From NCBI GenBank assembly GCA_026874595.1, contig CM049319.1, positions 67,483,917-67,547,916 of the forward strand: DNA of 64,000 bases, read 5' to 3'. The notes below the pieces were generated by a model. It ran no database searches and had not been told where the DNA came from. It saw only the letters and a program-made list of their open reading frames with translations. This DNA is from Sipunculus nudus. Lineage: Eukaryota; Annelida; Sipuncula; Golfingiida; Sipunculidae. Made by a program: the position numbers and the translations under genes. Positions 31,676 through 44,242 of the stretch are shown here, in pieces (position 1 is the stretch's first letter; every line of letters starts with the position of its first letter).

Positions 31676-32470
31676 GTTAAAATGGTATCATGCCATTCTG
31701 CCGATTCCCATTTTGCCGAATCCCAAAGTACCGATTCCAGTTTGCCGAATCCCAGATTGCCGAATCAGAACTTTTTAATATGAAATCATCGGATAATTTG
31801 TAAACTATAATTGTTTTTGGAGCATCGGAGTATTCACGGAGTGAACACGACAAAACAGTATAAAAATGCATTGACGGAATGCTAATCTCAGTGTTTACAA
31901 ACAAGAAGCCCTCGCCCGAATTACCGCTTCTTAACAGCTACCAGTCGGCAACCCGGCAGGCAACGAGTCACGCATGACTTGTCATAGCCGACACCTAGAG
32001 GTCCCTGGAAACAAGCGATCGTACGTGATCTTCCCATGGTGCTGCTGACGTAACCTCGTTGCTTTTTATAGTTATGATCGTTTTAGTTTTGCATATTGTT
32101 TTTGTATGCGGTTACTTTTGTTGTTAATCGTAATAACTAACCAGACTCACTAAAAACAGAAAGGCCCCTGGAAAAATAGTGATAATACATGACTGCTATG
32201 ACGGCCATGAAAGTCATGCGTGACTTGTGGCATGGCGGGTTACCGACTGGTTTACCTGTACACCCTGAAATTAGCATTCCGTCAACGTAATATCATACTG
32301 CTTTGATCGTTTTTACTCCATGAATACTACGATGCCATTAAATATGAATATATATCAAATTAACGGACGATTTCATATTAAAAAGTTAACATTCGGCAAT
32401 CTGGGATTCGGCAAACTGGACTCGGTATTCTGGGATTCGACAGAATGGGAATCGGCAAACTGGCATGTAA
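31676..32470. mobile_element. Foldback element with long inverted repeats
   Basis: 31676-31990 is mirrored by 32190-32470. The ends carry iterated GCCGATTCCCA/GCCGAATCCCA words. Further in, GCATTCCGTCAA and ACCGACTGG with GTCACGCATGAC pair with their complements. No transposase is seen, so this is a non-autonomous foldback or long-TIR MITE. Confidence 0.7.
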
Positions 32471-33289
32471 CCGTTAAAATGCCTACCACTGTCAACGAAT
32501 CAACAAGGCAAGACCACGGAACGAAACCCGCTAGTTCATCAAAAGTTCACCCATTCAGGCCCTGAAATTCGGCAGATATTATTAACTTTTAATGATTCAT
32601 CAAAGTGACTCAAAATTAAACTTTAACATTGAGGATAAATAGGTGTTTCGTGGTGTTTCGTCTCAGGTACCCAAAACACCGGTGTTTTGGGTGTTTAGTC
32701 CGACCTGACCAGACCCATACTTAAATATGATGGCGTCCATTTAAACTCTCGGGGCATTCTTAATTATGCAGCCAGCATCAAGCGGTCAGTCGTTTTTAAA
32801 AGTAAACAAACTTAATAACATATGACAAAAGAAGGCTTTATCCTTAAAGGGCTAAGGTATAAGATCTGGTCATAGGTAGTTTGATTATCTACACTTCATT
32901 TATAAGCAGTTGAACGACTTTGGCAAAGGAATACCCCTCGGCAGTCTTGCATTACTAATTGGGCAATTACACAGCATTCTGCCAACCCCCCCCCCCCCCC
33001 TTCCATCATAGGTGTGTGGATCATGTACACTTCATTGATATGCAGTTGACCACGCGGCAGTCTTGCATTACTAATTGTGCAATTGCAATGCTTGCTGCCA
33101 ACCCCCCCCCCCCCCTTTCTGATTCAGAATAAACTTTAGTCGTACATAGCTTTCATTGAGCTCATAATATTTAATACAATTATGCCTACCCTTGTGCTTT
33201 TTCCACAGGTTTTACCAACTTGTTTGACATTTATTGCTGAATAATTGTTCTTTTTTATGTATGTCATAACATCTGTAGACATAAATTGT

Positions 33290-33770
33290 GATGTGTGTTA
33301 TCCAATTCCCACTTGTTTTATGTTACTTTTAGGGCAAACAATGTCCCAACTGTTTGTACAAGTACCCCATTGTCTTATATTGAAGCTGTATTGTTCTTGT
33401 GGTGTTCCCACTTTGATAATTTTAGTGTCGAAGGGCCAAAACATTTAGTGTCATGTGTGTTATCCAATTTCCACATGTTTCATGTTACTTTTCGGGCAAA
33501 CAATGTCCCCAGTGTTTGTACAAGTTACCCAATTGTCTTATATTGAAGCTTTATTGTTCTTGTGGTGTTCCCACTTTGATAATTTTAGTGTCAAAGTGCC
33601 AAAACATTTAGTGTCATGTGTGTTATCCAATTCCCACATGTTTTATGTTACTTTTCGGGCAAACAGTGTCCCCACTGTTTGTACAAGTTACCCCATTGTC
33701 TTATAAAGAAGCCTATATTGTTCTTGTGCTGTTCACACTTTGATAAATCTAATGTCAAAACGTCGAAATA
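33290..33770 (+). repeat. 160-bp repeat, three units (copy 2)
   Basis: Units begin near 33294, 33454 and 33613, one more than in copy 1. Confidence 0.8.
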
Positions 33771-35072
33771 TTTATGTCTTGTGTTGTTTTTGTTTTAGTC
33801 TATGTAATGCTTAACACTTATTTCTTGGTACAACATTTATATGTGCGATATGTGTTAGCCAATTCCCGCATGTTTTATGTTACTTTTCAGGGACAACATG
33901 TCCTTTTTATTATTGTTTCTTGTGGGACCACATTATATAATTTATGTTATGTGTTACCCTCTTCCCACTTGCTTTATGTTACTTTTCAGGGACAGACTGT
34001 CCATGTTATTATTATTACCCACCGGTTCATTGCCACATACAAAACTCCCATAAGCATACTACAATATATATAGGCTGTGTTTGTTTTCCAATTTGTTCCT
34101 ACAATTAAGGGCAGTGTTTACAAGTACATTGCCCCCCCCCCCCCCACACCCCAAACCTAACCTAGTGCCCATTTTCTGGGGTTCATTACTGATTACTAAT
34201 CTCTCGTGTTATGTGTTATAATATCTACATAATTTGTGATATCTGTTACCCCATTACTGCATGCTCTATGTTACTTTTCAGGGACACAGGTTCCTTATTG
34301 TTAGTACTGGTTACCCCATTATCAAAATATACAAGCGTATATTCTTCTTGTGCTTTATCCCCTCTGATATATTGTCCTATTATTACCCTGTTTATTGTCA
34401 AAGTGCCAAGACCTTACCTAGTTTTTTGTGTCGTTTCAGTTTTTCAGATGTTATCACTATCTGGAGCACTTTTTACCGGGACATTGCCCCGTATATTTGT
34501 CTTGGGGGGGGGGGCATTCATGCCTACTCATGCATTATAACAGCTCAGGTCCATAAAAAGTGGATTACCAGAATAAAAAATAGTTTTAAATGGTTCTTGT
34601 GCTGTTTCCCCTGTGGTATTTGCTCTATCTTACACATATTATTTATTGGGGGGGGGGTTACATCTATTCTGACACTTTATTGTGATTGATCTGCTAAGTA
34701 AACTTTCCATGTCATTAAATGATTATGTACTCATAATCTCATTACATAATCCCTCTCTGGCACAAAGGACCAAGTACCAGTTAAGATAATACTAGTGGCC
34801 ATATTAGTACCCCATTACATTTGACAAGATATTCCAGTTAAGGTAATTTGGGCGAAAATTATCAGCCTTGCCAGTTATACACTGAAAGTCAGCAAAAAAT
34901 TTACCATTTAATAAGGACATTAATAAATTCTTTAAGTATTTTCATGCCATTACATAATACATTTCAGACATAAGTCCTAGTAAGATCCGCTCAGTATTGC
35001 AGGGTTTTTTTTACATGTGTGAACTTCATTAATTCCATAAGTATTTTCCTGCCATCAAATTATACATTTCAG

Positions 35073-36243
35073 ATGCCGCGTACACGTAAGAACCAGCTGG
35101 ATGCATCACCTATAATAACCCGCGACCAATCAACAAGAAGAGCCAATGTCCAGCAACAAGAAGAGCCAATGTCCAGCAACAGAACAGCATTAGGAAATCC
35201 AAGGCAACCTCTGCCAGAGCTCCAAGCAGACGAGCACGCCCTTATGACCCACATCAGGAACAACAGCCAGGAGGACCCGACTTCTCCCAGCAGCCTGTGC
35301 TCCAAGCAAGTATGCAGTCGCAGCCTGGCTCTCAAGGTTCAAATGAATAGTCACCCGCAATGTTAAGAGCAATTCAGACCGCTGTCAACTCGGCCATGGC
35401 AGCAGGGTCCAGCCAGTCAAACAGCACTACCACGCTACGTGCTCCAACACAACAGCTGTCGACCGCAGCCAGCTTCGCCACAGCAGCAGATCCGAGTGGG
35501 TCCACCAACACCACCACATCAGGGTTGTCACCACAGCAACAACCGAGCACAGCCAACCCGTCCACGGAAGATTGCACCAGCCAGACCTCACATTCACTAT
35601 CACCAATGACCCTCACTCCCCACTATCATTTCAACCTAAGACAAAAACCCGTACCATCAATTCAATCTCTGCATGGGTAGCTGCATACACCATATATTCA
35701 TTCATTAGGGTTTCCACCTTCCCGGAGGAAGCATTAGGGCACCTCCGGCACCAACACCAGGTGTGCCAGCTTCAAGCCATGTACCCTGGAACTCAGGCAT
35801 GGAGTTTTTATGACCAAGCCTATCGTAAATATTGGGCCACCAACCCCCTGTTCCCATATGGAAGTCAACTGGATGGACTTATGGAGAAAACCCGTAGTAA
35901 AGGTAACATGATTCAGCCCTTTCGCGCAGGTTCCAACATTAAGAAATCATCCTCATCAGGGCCACAGGAATCCTTCAGTGTCCCCCCAGGGTTTCGCTTT
36001 GAATACAACAAAACCACACGTTGCTCAAAGTATCACTCCTGCAGATATACCCACCGTTGTTTCATGTGCTTCTCCAGGGCAAAACCACACAACCACCCAC
36101 GCTGTAACTGTAAAGAGTTTCCCCTCCAGGGAGCTACCTCAAGGCAAACTGTCACACAACAGCTCCCAAGTTCTCCCCCTCAGCGTAGGGTGCAACCAGG
36201 AAATTCCCACCCCCATAGTCAAGGACATACGCGAGATGCCTAG
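35073..36243 (+). pseudogene. Ngaro gag, broken (copy 2)
   Basis: A 23-bp duplication (AAGAAGAGCCAATGTCCAGC region near 35150) shifts the frame. A TAG replaces TTG in copy 1 at about 35348. About 380 bp matching 22201-22584 are deleted near 35585. The C-terminal part with the Cys/His cluster (35590-36243) is still open. Confidence 0.85.
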
Positions 36244-37777
36244 AAAGATATGATTCAACAGAATATAGATTCCTGGTGGAAGGTTTCTCACATGGGTTTT
36301 GTATTAACCACCTAGTCCCATTAAAACCTGGAGAATACCCTAACCATCCTTCAGCGAGATCTAACATAAAGTGTGTCTGGCAGAAAGTCCAGAAAGAAAT
36401 TGCCCTCGGCCGAGTGGCGGGACCTTTCTCATCGCCCCCTTTTCCAAATTTCAGATCTTCTCCTTTTAGGTTTAATTCCCAAAAAAGATGGGAAATATAG
36501 ACTCATTCATAATCTCTCCTTCCCAGCAGGCATTCCCTTCAGTGAATGGAGGTATACCTAAAGTTAACACTGCAGTACAATATGATACATTAGACTATTG
36601 CATAAGCATAATACAGAAAATAGGACATAATTGTCTCATTGCCAAAACAGATATAGAAGATGCCTTTAGGCTTATTCCCATATCTAAAACTGACCATCCT
36701 AAACTAGGTTTCAAAGTCCAGGATTCCTATTTTTATGACCGGTGTTTGCCAATGGGCTGTTCTGCATCATGCCAAATATATTAGAACGTTTTAGCAGTGC
36801 AATACAATGGATCTTGAAAACAAAATTTGAGGTAAAGTTCAAGTCCAATATCTTGGACGATTTTATGTTTTTTGGCACCCATAACACGCCAGAGTGTAAT
36901 AACTCGCTGCAAGCATTCTTAAGGCTGGCAAAAGTCATTAACTTGCCCATTAAACATGAAAAAACGGTATTTCCCTCCACTACAGCCACTTTGTTTGGTA
37001 TTGAAATTGACACCAAAAAAGAGACAATGAGATTACAGTCAGACAAACTACTCAAAACTAAACAAGCACTACAAGAAGCGAGAACTAGACATAAAATTCA
37101 GGTTAAACCTTTACAATCCCTTCTCGGCCTGCTTAATTTCGCTTGCCTGGTGATCGTACCAGGAAGAGCATTTCTACGCAGACTTCACAACCTGTTATTA
37201 TACAAAGTAAATCCCAAGCCACATTACTGGATTCGGATTACATCAGAGGCCAAAAAAGATTTGGAAGCTTGGGGGGTTTTCCTAGAACATTTCAACGGCC
37301 GAGCACTCTTCATGCATGAGAGATGGCTGGAGTCTAACGAGCTGCAATTATTTACAGACGCGGCAAAAAGCAAGGGCTTTGCAGCAGTCTATAAGACTCG
37401 CTGGTTTGCACACCCATGGGCTAAGGATTGGCTTACCAAAAATATAGCATATTTGGAACTCTTTCCTATCGTACTAGCAATTGAAATTTGGGACGATTTA
37501 TGGAGAAATCATAGAGTCAAATTTAATTGCGATAACATGCCAGTGGTCGAGGTTATTAACAGACAGTCAGCCAAAACCCAGATATTATGTCTCTCACTCG
37601 CAGACCAGTCCTGGCTTGCATGAAATTCAATATACTTTTTAAAGTAATTCACATCCCAGGAGCCCACAATACATTAGCCGATCTCCTGTCTCGTTTACAG
37701 ATAGCAACAGCCAGAGCCATAGATCCACACTTGGATGCGCAACCGACTGCAGTCCCCGACCAACTACTCCCACAGTA
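36244..37777 (+). pseudogene. Ngaro RT/RNase H, frameshifted (copy 2)
   Basis: It shares with copy 1 the break after LSFPAGIPFSE. It has its own TAG just after SASCQIY (36781). From 36784 to 37623 the frame is open across ILDDFMFFG and RNase H (LFTDAAKSKGFAAV, ELFPIVLAIEIW, DNMPVVEVINRQSA), longer than in copy 1. Confidence 0.85.
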
Positions 37778-38677
37778 GTGCAACAAGCAGCTGCGCTTCT
37801 GATGGGCAGTTTATCAAGGAACACACAAGCTTCTTACAAACGAGCCTTAAGGCACTTAAATGCATTTTGTCAATCACAAGGGGGCTTGTCTCTGCTCCCA
37901 TGCAGCACAGACACTATCATTAGTTTCATTGTACATAGACTACAAGAGAATTCAGCCCCATCTTCCATCATCTCACAAATATCTGCCGTCAATTTCTTAC
38001 ACAAAGTGGCAGGCTTGCCATGCCCCTCAGATTGCTTCTCAGTTAAGAAGATGATATCAAGCCTGGGTAAACGGTCAAAACAAATTGACAACAGACTACC
38101 TATTACATTACCCATATTGAACAGTTTGGTTGAAGCACTGCCTTCAGTATTCCAAAACCAATTCGTGCAGTCACTTCTTAAAGCTATGTTTCTAATTGCA
38201 TTCCATGCCTTTCTACGGTTAGGTGAGCTTACATACTCTCAAAATCAACCAGCAAACACAATAAATTTTGATCAAATAAGTTTTTGCAATGGGACCGTTA
38301 AAATCACTATGACTCGCTACAAGCATGCCCCATCAAACCATCAAACTATTTTGGAAGTGCAACCCAGTTCCAATCAATTCTGCCCAGTCAAAGCACTAGC
38401 AAATTATTGCACTCACAGACCTGAACTTCCTGGGCCATTATTTTTGCTCAAAAATGGTGCACCAATGACACGCAGTTTTTTCTGTAATGCCCTCTCACAG
38501 TGTTTGTCCGCATGCGGTTACCAAACTACTATGTTTAAGAGCCATAGTTTCAGAATAGGCGCCGCTACCCATGCAGCATCTCTCGGATTGTCTGACAGTG
38601 TAATAATGCAATTGGGGAGGTGGCACTCTAGAGCTTTCATGAGGTATATCAGATTTCTTACTCTACCTCTCCAATGA
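37778..38677 (+). CDS. Ngaro tyrosine recombinase (copy 2)
   Basis: 299 residues, full length, with the same catalytic residues as copy 1 (R147, K182, H256, R259, H283, Y290). Nine substitutions are counted against copy 1, none at these positions. It stays open although gag and RT of the same element are broken. Confidence 0.92.
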   Translation: MQQAAALLMGSLSRNTQASYKRALRHLNAFCQSQGGLSLLPCSTDTIISFIVHRLQENSAPSSIISQISAVNFLHKVAGLPCPSDCFSVKKMISSLGKRSKQIDNRLPITLPILNSLVEALPSVFQNQFVQSLLKAMFLIAFHAFLRLGELTYSQNQPANTINFDQISFCNGTVKITMTRYKHAPSNHQTILEVQPSSNQFCPVKALANYCTHRPELPGPLFLLKNGAPMTRSFFCNALSQCLSACGYQTTMFKSHSFRIGAATHAASLGLSDSVIMQLGRWHSRAFMRYIRFLTLPLQ

Positions 38678-38710
38678 GAACCCCCTCCCCCACCAAAAAG
38701 AATTATGCTT

Positions 38711-38983
38711 CCAGTAAGTGACTGGGGCTTGTATAGGATCCCCCATACCAGCCATTTTTAAATACCCCGGCCTGTTAAACTAAAATGTGCTTCCAGTAAG
38801 TGACTGGGACTCATTTACAATATCATTTACAATATCATCATACACAAGCCGTCTTTTAAATCCTCAGTACTAAAATACGCCTCCAGTAAGTGACTGGGGG
38901 CTAGTTCTTATAACTCCATCCTCCATCAGCCAAGCAAATCCCAACTACAGTCAAACTAATAGGTGCTCCCAGTAAGTGACTGG
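38711..38983 (+). promoter_or_regulatory. Four spaced hairpins, copy 2
   Basis: CCAGT-AAGTG-ACTGG at 38711, 38793, 38883 and 38969. All four are perfect here, including the third, which is mutated in copy 1. Confidence 0.5.
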
Positions 38984-39180
38984 GGCTTATTTAGTTACCA
39001 GCATCAGGTCTCTTCAGTCCTCCGGCTAACTACTCACTTAATGAGTAATAGACCATAGCAAACTTGAGAACTTTATACCCAATATGACTCGAACTGGATG
39101 TGCGATTTTTTTGTTAAACTACCTGTCCTCCTGCTCCCCAATTCAAGTATGGTGGGGAGCACCTCTAGACGAGGCGCTTT

Positions 39181-39747
39181 GGCGGTAAGATCCCCTCATA
39201 CTCGAATTTGGCTCCTTATTGTTAGTTCCAAAGTTTATTTTATCTCCAGTAAACATTTAGTCCAATATCTGAGGCCATATCAAGGGTTATATAATTATTT
39301 TAATTCTATTAGTTAGGCTAGAGGTTGGTAAAATGTAGGTTGCTCATAGAAAGTTCTCACATGATCCTAGATTTAATTAGCTGAGTTAATTCAGGTCTGT
39401 TGACAATAGGTGCTGGTGTTTATGCTTTTCTGTACTGTATTATTTAATTGTGTGTATTTTCTGAACTTTTCTGTTTTACCGAGCTGTATTTTGATGCAGA
39501 TATGTGTAATGTTTGTATATCTATACATTGTATATGGTTTCATGTATATCCTGCAGTTACTGAATTGCGACTGGTATTTAATATACCAGTCATTACGGAC
39601 TCATTACAGGAGGAAAGCTCCACTACATGATCTATGTGTTTCAGACTAGTTCCACTTTTCCATACACCTTGTTATTATTTGTACATTTCTACTTTTGCGT
39701 CATAATAAATGACAATTTATCATCTATATTTGGTCTCTTTATCTGTA
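39181..39747 (+). repeat. Single B repeat, right end of copy 2
   Basis: Same start as B1 (GGCGGTAAGATCCCC) but ends TCTTTATCTGTATCTAATAT instead of the GGCCGGGAGG tail. Confidence 0.8.
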
Positions 39748-39759
39748 TCTAATATATAT

Positions 39760-41480
39760 ATATAATTATAACAGAAATACAACAGGTGACATGATGTTGG
39801 CGTACAACCATTATAACAGTCATCAGTGTAATTCCGTGTTCATTCATGGGTGCAGAGGTTTATTGCTTGCCGGAATCAAAGATTTCGGCAAGCATATTGG
39901 TCAGTTGCGTATGTCTGTTTGTCTGTCTGTCTGTCTGTTTGTTTGTTTGTCATCACTCTCCTGGCCACAATTTTGCCACAATAACATTGAAACTTACAGG
40001 GATGATGAAAAACAAAATTTCTAGGTGCCCTATTGTTTTTGGTCCAAATAGGTCAAAGGTCAAGGTCGAGGTCATCAAAAGTATACAAAACGGGTTTTTC
40101 TTCATATCTTTGTAACTAATAGTCGTATCTACTTGAACTATAGCTCATTTTAATCGTCATCCAATCGCCTTTCTTCTGGTGGGTACCTGACTCAAATTTG
40201 CCGTTTCCATGGTAACACATTTACGGGGAAAATTTATCATATTTGAAAATCAATGGACTAATTTGTCAGTTTTAATGCTAGAAAGGTCTAGTTTTTTTGC
40301 ATTAGGTAGCATTCGTTTAGTACTACATGATATATTTTGAGATATTTCGAGATTTCATTAATCTTGCCCTGGAGGCCACAGTTTTGCAGGATTTTTTTTA
40401 AAAACTGATATTTTTCAAGTCTTACCCTAGTATCTCAAATTTGTTTTTTTCATTTTTTAGATACGGCCGCTAGGTGGCGCTTGATGCGAACCTCCCCAAC
40501 ATATAATATTTTGGCCATATCTCCAAAATTATAAGCCTCAATTACAAAAACTATAGCTTACTTTCTTCCTCTGAGTCTTCTCCGTAACCTGGTGTAGTCA
40601 TATGGTCACAATTTTGTGTCCCTTTGTCAGTGTGTCTGTCCGTTTGTCAGTTGTCCTGAAATTTGCCTGCTTGCTGGTTCTTGCGTCTCACATATAGCAT
40701 TCTACAGGCCACAGTTTTTTAAGAAGCATTTGAAAACTGATGCATATTATGTTTTACAGAAATATCTCAAAACATGTTTTTCATTTTCCGGATACGGCCG
40801 CCTGGTGGCGCTGCACATGACCTTCACACACATACCATTGTATTGGCCATATCTCTAAAACCCAAAGCCTCAATTGCAGAAACTATGGCTTATTTTCTTT
40901 CCCTGTGTCTTCTCCATGACCTAGTAATGTCATCTGGTCTCAATCTTGTGTCACTTTTAAGTGTATCTGTCTGTTTGTCAGTTGTCCTCAAATCTGCCTG
41001 CTTGCTTGTTCTTGCGCCTCATATATAGCATTCTATAGGCCACAGTTTTTTTCAGGAATCCTTTTAAAACTGGTACATCTTATGTGTTACACTAATATCT
41101 CAAAACAGAATTTTCACTTTCCGGATATAGCCACTAGGGGGCGCTGCACTTTCACCTCCCCAACATATCATGTTTTGGTCATCTCTTCAAAATTATAAAC
41201 CTTACCTACATAAACTATCGCTAATTTTGCTCTTCTTTACCTTCAGCGCTTTTGTCTGGTAATCTGTGTTATCACAGATGTGTCAGTATGTCTGTCTGTT
41301 CGTCTTTTGTGGTCAGCTTTGTCTGCTTCCTCGTTGTTTTGTCTGATATGTCATTTTACAGGCCACAACTTCTCAGCAAACGCTGAGGGTCATTCAAATA
41401 ATAGAAAACCCACAATATGTTCTGTCTGTCCGTCTGTCTGTCATTTCAACTTCCGGCAAGCGCTCAACCTCTGGTCGTCT
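39760..41480 (+). repeat. 331-bp-period repeat block, copy 2
   Basis: It matches 28550-31345, but about 1.5 kb (28705-30190) is missing between two GTCTGTTTGT runs. Landmarks lie at 40467, 40798 and 41131. It continues past the point where copy 1 ends and finishes near the CTTCCGGCAAGCGC motif at about 41450. Confidence 0.78.
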
Positions 41481-42369
41481 AGTTTTTCAGTCTGTGACGA
41501 GAAACAAATTTGTAAACTGCACGGATCCAGTATTACAACTGTATATTTCTATTTTGAACACCAAAACAGGGGTCAACTGCACTTTAAATACGCCCGTATT
41601 GCCCATTAATTCTTAAAAAGATGACTGTGTCCTTTTTTTCGCCTAGCTGCAAGAGAGAGAGAGAGAGAGAGAGGCGGAATCATCGTATGATTCCTGACGA
41701 GTCACCAGTATCCTGTCTGCGGAGAACCCAGTCCTTGTGGTATACACATTGTAATATGGGCACCACCAGAATTCGCTTGCTGGAAACAGATATAGCATTT
41801 AATGTCTTTTTATAAAGTTAACGGCGGATCCTTGTTAGCCACCGGAAACCATACTCGTCAGCCTTTGTCATGAGTTAAACATATAGTCGCACACAAAAAC
41901 ACACGGTTGTGCTCCGGAACTCTTTTGGCTAAACCTGTGGAAGAGCAAAGTTGAAAGAGTTCCTTTTGTTCGCTGCCTTCAGTTTCATTCATAGAAATGA
42001 AACTATCCGGTGTTTCGCTTTTTTAAAGGGGCATTTATTTTTTATTATAAGACTGAATGAAATCAGTATTTTCTACCGCAGTACTTGAACTCTAATATTC
42101 ATGAATTCATTTCTACATCAAATTAGAAAAAAAATGCCAGCAAAATGGCTAACATTACGACACCTATATGCCCAGATTTCCAATATTGCTGCCTGGTAGC
42201 CATATTGTTTTTTTGACAGGTCTAACATACTATTTGAACCTTCTTTCACAGATAGGAGAGTGACCAGTATTTGGTTGGGGTTCGGGGATGGCTGCAGGCA
42301 TACCTGAGGCGCAAATGATCCACACTATTCCTATACATCCTCCATATAAATAAATAAATAAATAAATAA

Positions 42370-42413
<44 letters not shown>

Positions 42414-44242
42414 TATATGGGTGTCTATTCATACACTTTTACATGTGGAAATGTACAGGTATGAAAGTTGGCTGATATTTTATTGTTCTAAAGTTATTTT
42501 AATTCTATACTTTGCTATTGTCTAGAAAGTTTCCAAAATTTTACTGGAGCACATAGCGTTGTCAGTGATAGTTTATTGTATAAGAAAAATTGCGGCAAAC
42601 ACTTGCCACACGTAAAAAGAGACATAAACTTTTATTATTTTTCAAAATGTACTGCTCCTCCCAATCTGTGTGAGTCACATGAAGTTCTAAACCTGGTAAG
42701 GCACAGGACCTTTTGCAATTTAATAAATACGGTCAATCTATCCCTACCAGACTCGTGACATACAGATGAAATGCTTTTGTATTTCCTGTGCTCGATTAGT
42801 GAAACCAAAAGTGCGTTCTTTCTTTTAAAAGCATTTAGGAAAAACGGACGAGACACCGCCCGCGCACTACTGACATGTACTCTTATATAGGTTATCGCGG
42901 TGCTCAGATGGCTCGCACTCAGTTGCGGTTTGGATGCAGTGCTTTGATGTATGGCATTTCTTCTTCAACAGCTGTGTAGATGATCCTTATTGTGCGTGTG
43001 GTCTTCCTGCGGAAACGTCAGATTAGTATTTATTTTCATGTCCCATAAACACCCACAAACGACTGAAACTAATGAGTATGGAAACAAATAAACTTTCTTG
43101 TTTGGTGAAAACAACAAGCCGAACATTGAAAACTTTACACTAATTGAGAAATACCAGTGTGTTATTAAACCATTTAATTTTTTGGTGATATGAATAACCA
43201 TAACATTATTTTGTTTAAAGAAATTTTTACAAATGCGAAATGAAGCAATTTGTTTATCTCGGCCGCGGGTGACTCTCCCTTTGTTTAACCAGAGCTCACC
43301 TGTATAATACAACCACTGAGTTTTGATCAGGACCAGGGCGGAGGTAAATATGCTGTCTCTGACTACTGTCTAGCTCATCCTTATGTACATACACGATTAA
43401 ATCATCGCGTTCGGGAGGACTGAGAAAAGAGAATGAGTAAAGCAAACGGATTGAGCAAACAGAAGTACGATTGAGAGAGATGCTGTACTGAATTATTACT
43501 GATGATAACTATAACAACATGTTCAAGTTTCATTCGCATTGTCACAAATTGTTTACCAAGCAATTCTTGGAAAAAGGGAAGTGTAGTAATATCTGAGGAT
43601 AATTATATAACAAGAGACGAGCCAGCAGTTGCGAGAAGAGCCGTTTATGATCAAGACAACGAGGTTATGACGGCTTAGCTTACAGCGTCATCACGTGATA
43701 TCTTGTATAGGTTAGTAATGACGCACAAAGCTAATATTTATTATACCACTTAATTATGCTCCTTGATTTTACCGACCATTCCCAAAATACCACGATAACA
43801 TAGAGTGACTATACTCTCTTTCAAGTCTTTTACTGGATGTGATATTTACTGTATGCATAACTTGATCACAGATTATGTGTATGGAGCTGTTTGTAATAAC
43901 CGGGACTTGATTACATATTTCTTCGCATACAAAGCTAAATGTAAAAATGATCGATTGTAGGTTAACAATAATCTGAGATGGGTTCATGTTTCCTGCACAA
44001 AAGACTGAAGATACATAAAGTATTGTTTCTGGTGTTCTACATGCTACGCTTAATTCTATTTTTTCAAAATGTAAGGTTGAAGATAAGGTTACGCGTATAC
44101 AATTACTTTCATATCTTTTTAGTGGTATCTGCCTCCATATATTAGTGCCATCATAACCTAGGTATGTTGATCTGCAGAATTCTGTTCCGGTTAAGGACTA
44201 CGCGACAGAGCGGAAGGACACGATTATCCTATATATATATAT
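41481..44242. other. Intergenic, no gene recognised
   Basis: It contains a GA run (41651-41673) and an AAAT/TA microsatellite (42347-42409). Short frames on both strands show no domain, leader or splice-site pattern I trust. Confidence 0.5.
42347..42409. repeat. AAAT and TA microsatellite
   Basis: ATAA tetranucleotides followed by a TA run. Confidence 0.9.

Larger units (their letters stand above)
32707..39747 (+). mobile_element. Ngaro-like element, copy 2 (5'-truncated, part of segmental duplication)
   Basis: It matches copy 1 from 19566 onward. A1 and most of the SGNH ORF are absent. Only one B repeat remains at the 3' end, with no A2. The right flank matches that of copy 1, so the two arose by duplication of a genomic segment and not by independent insertion. 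Confidence 0.85.

Noticed and set aside
43769-43987. 72-residue minus frame with sequons and Cys
   Set aside because: No splice context, no leader and no family similarity I can name.
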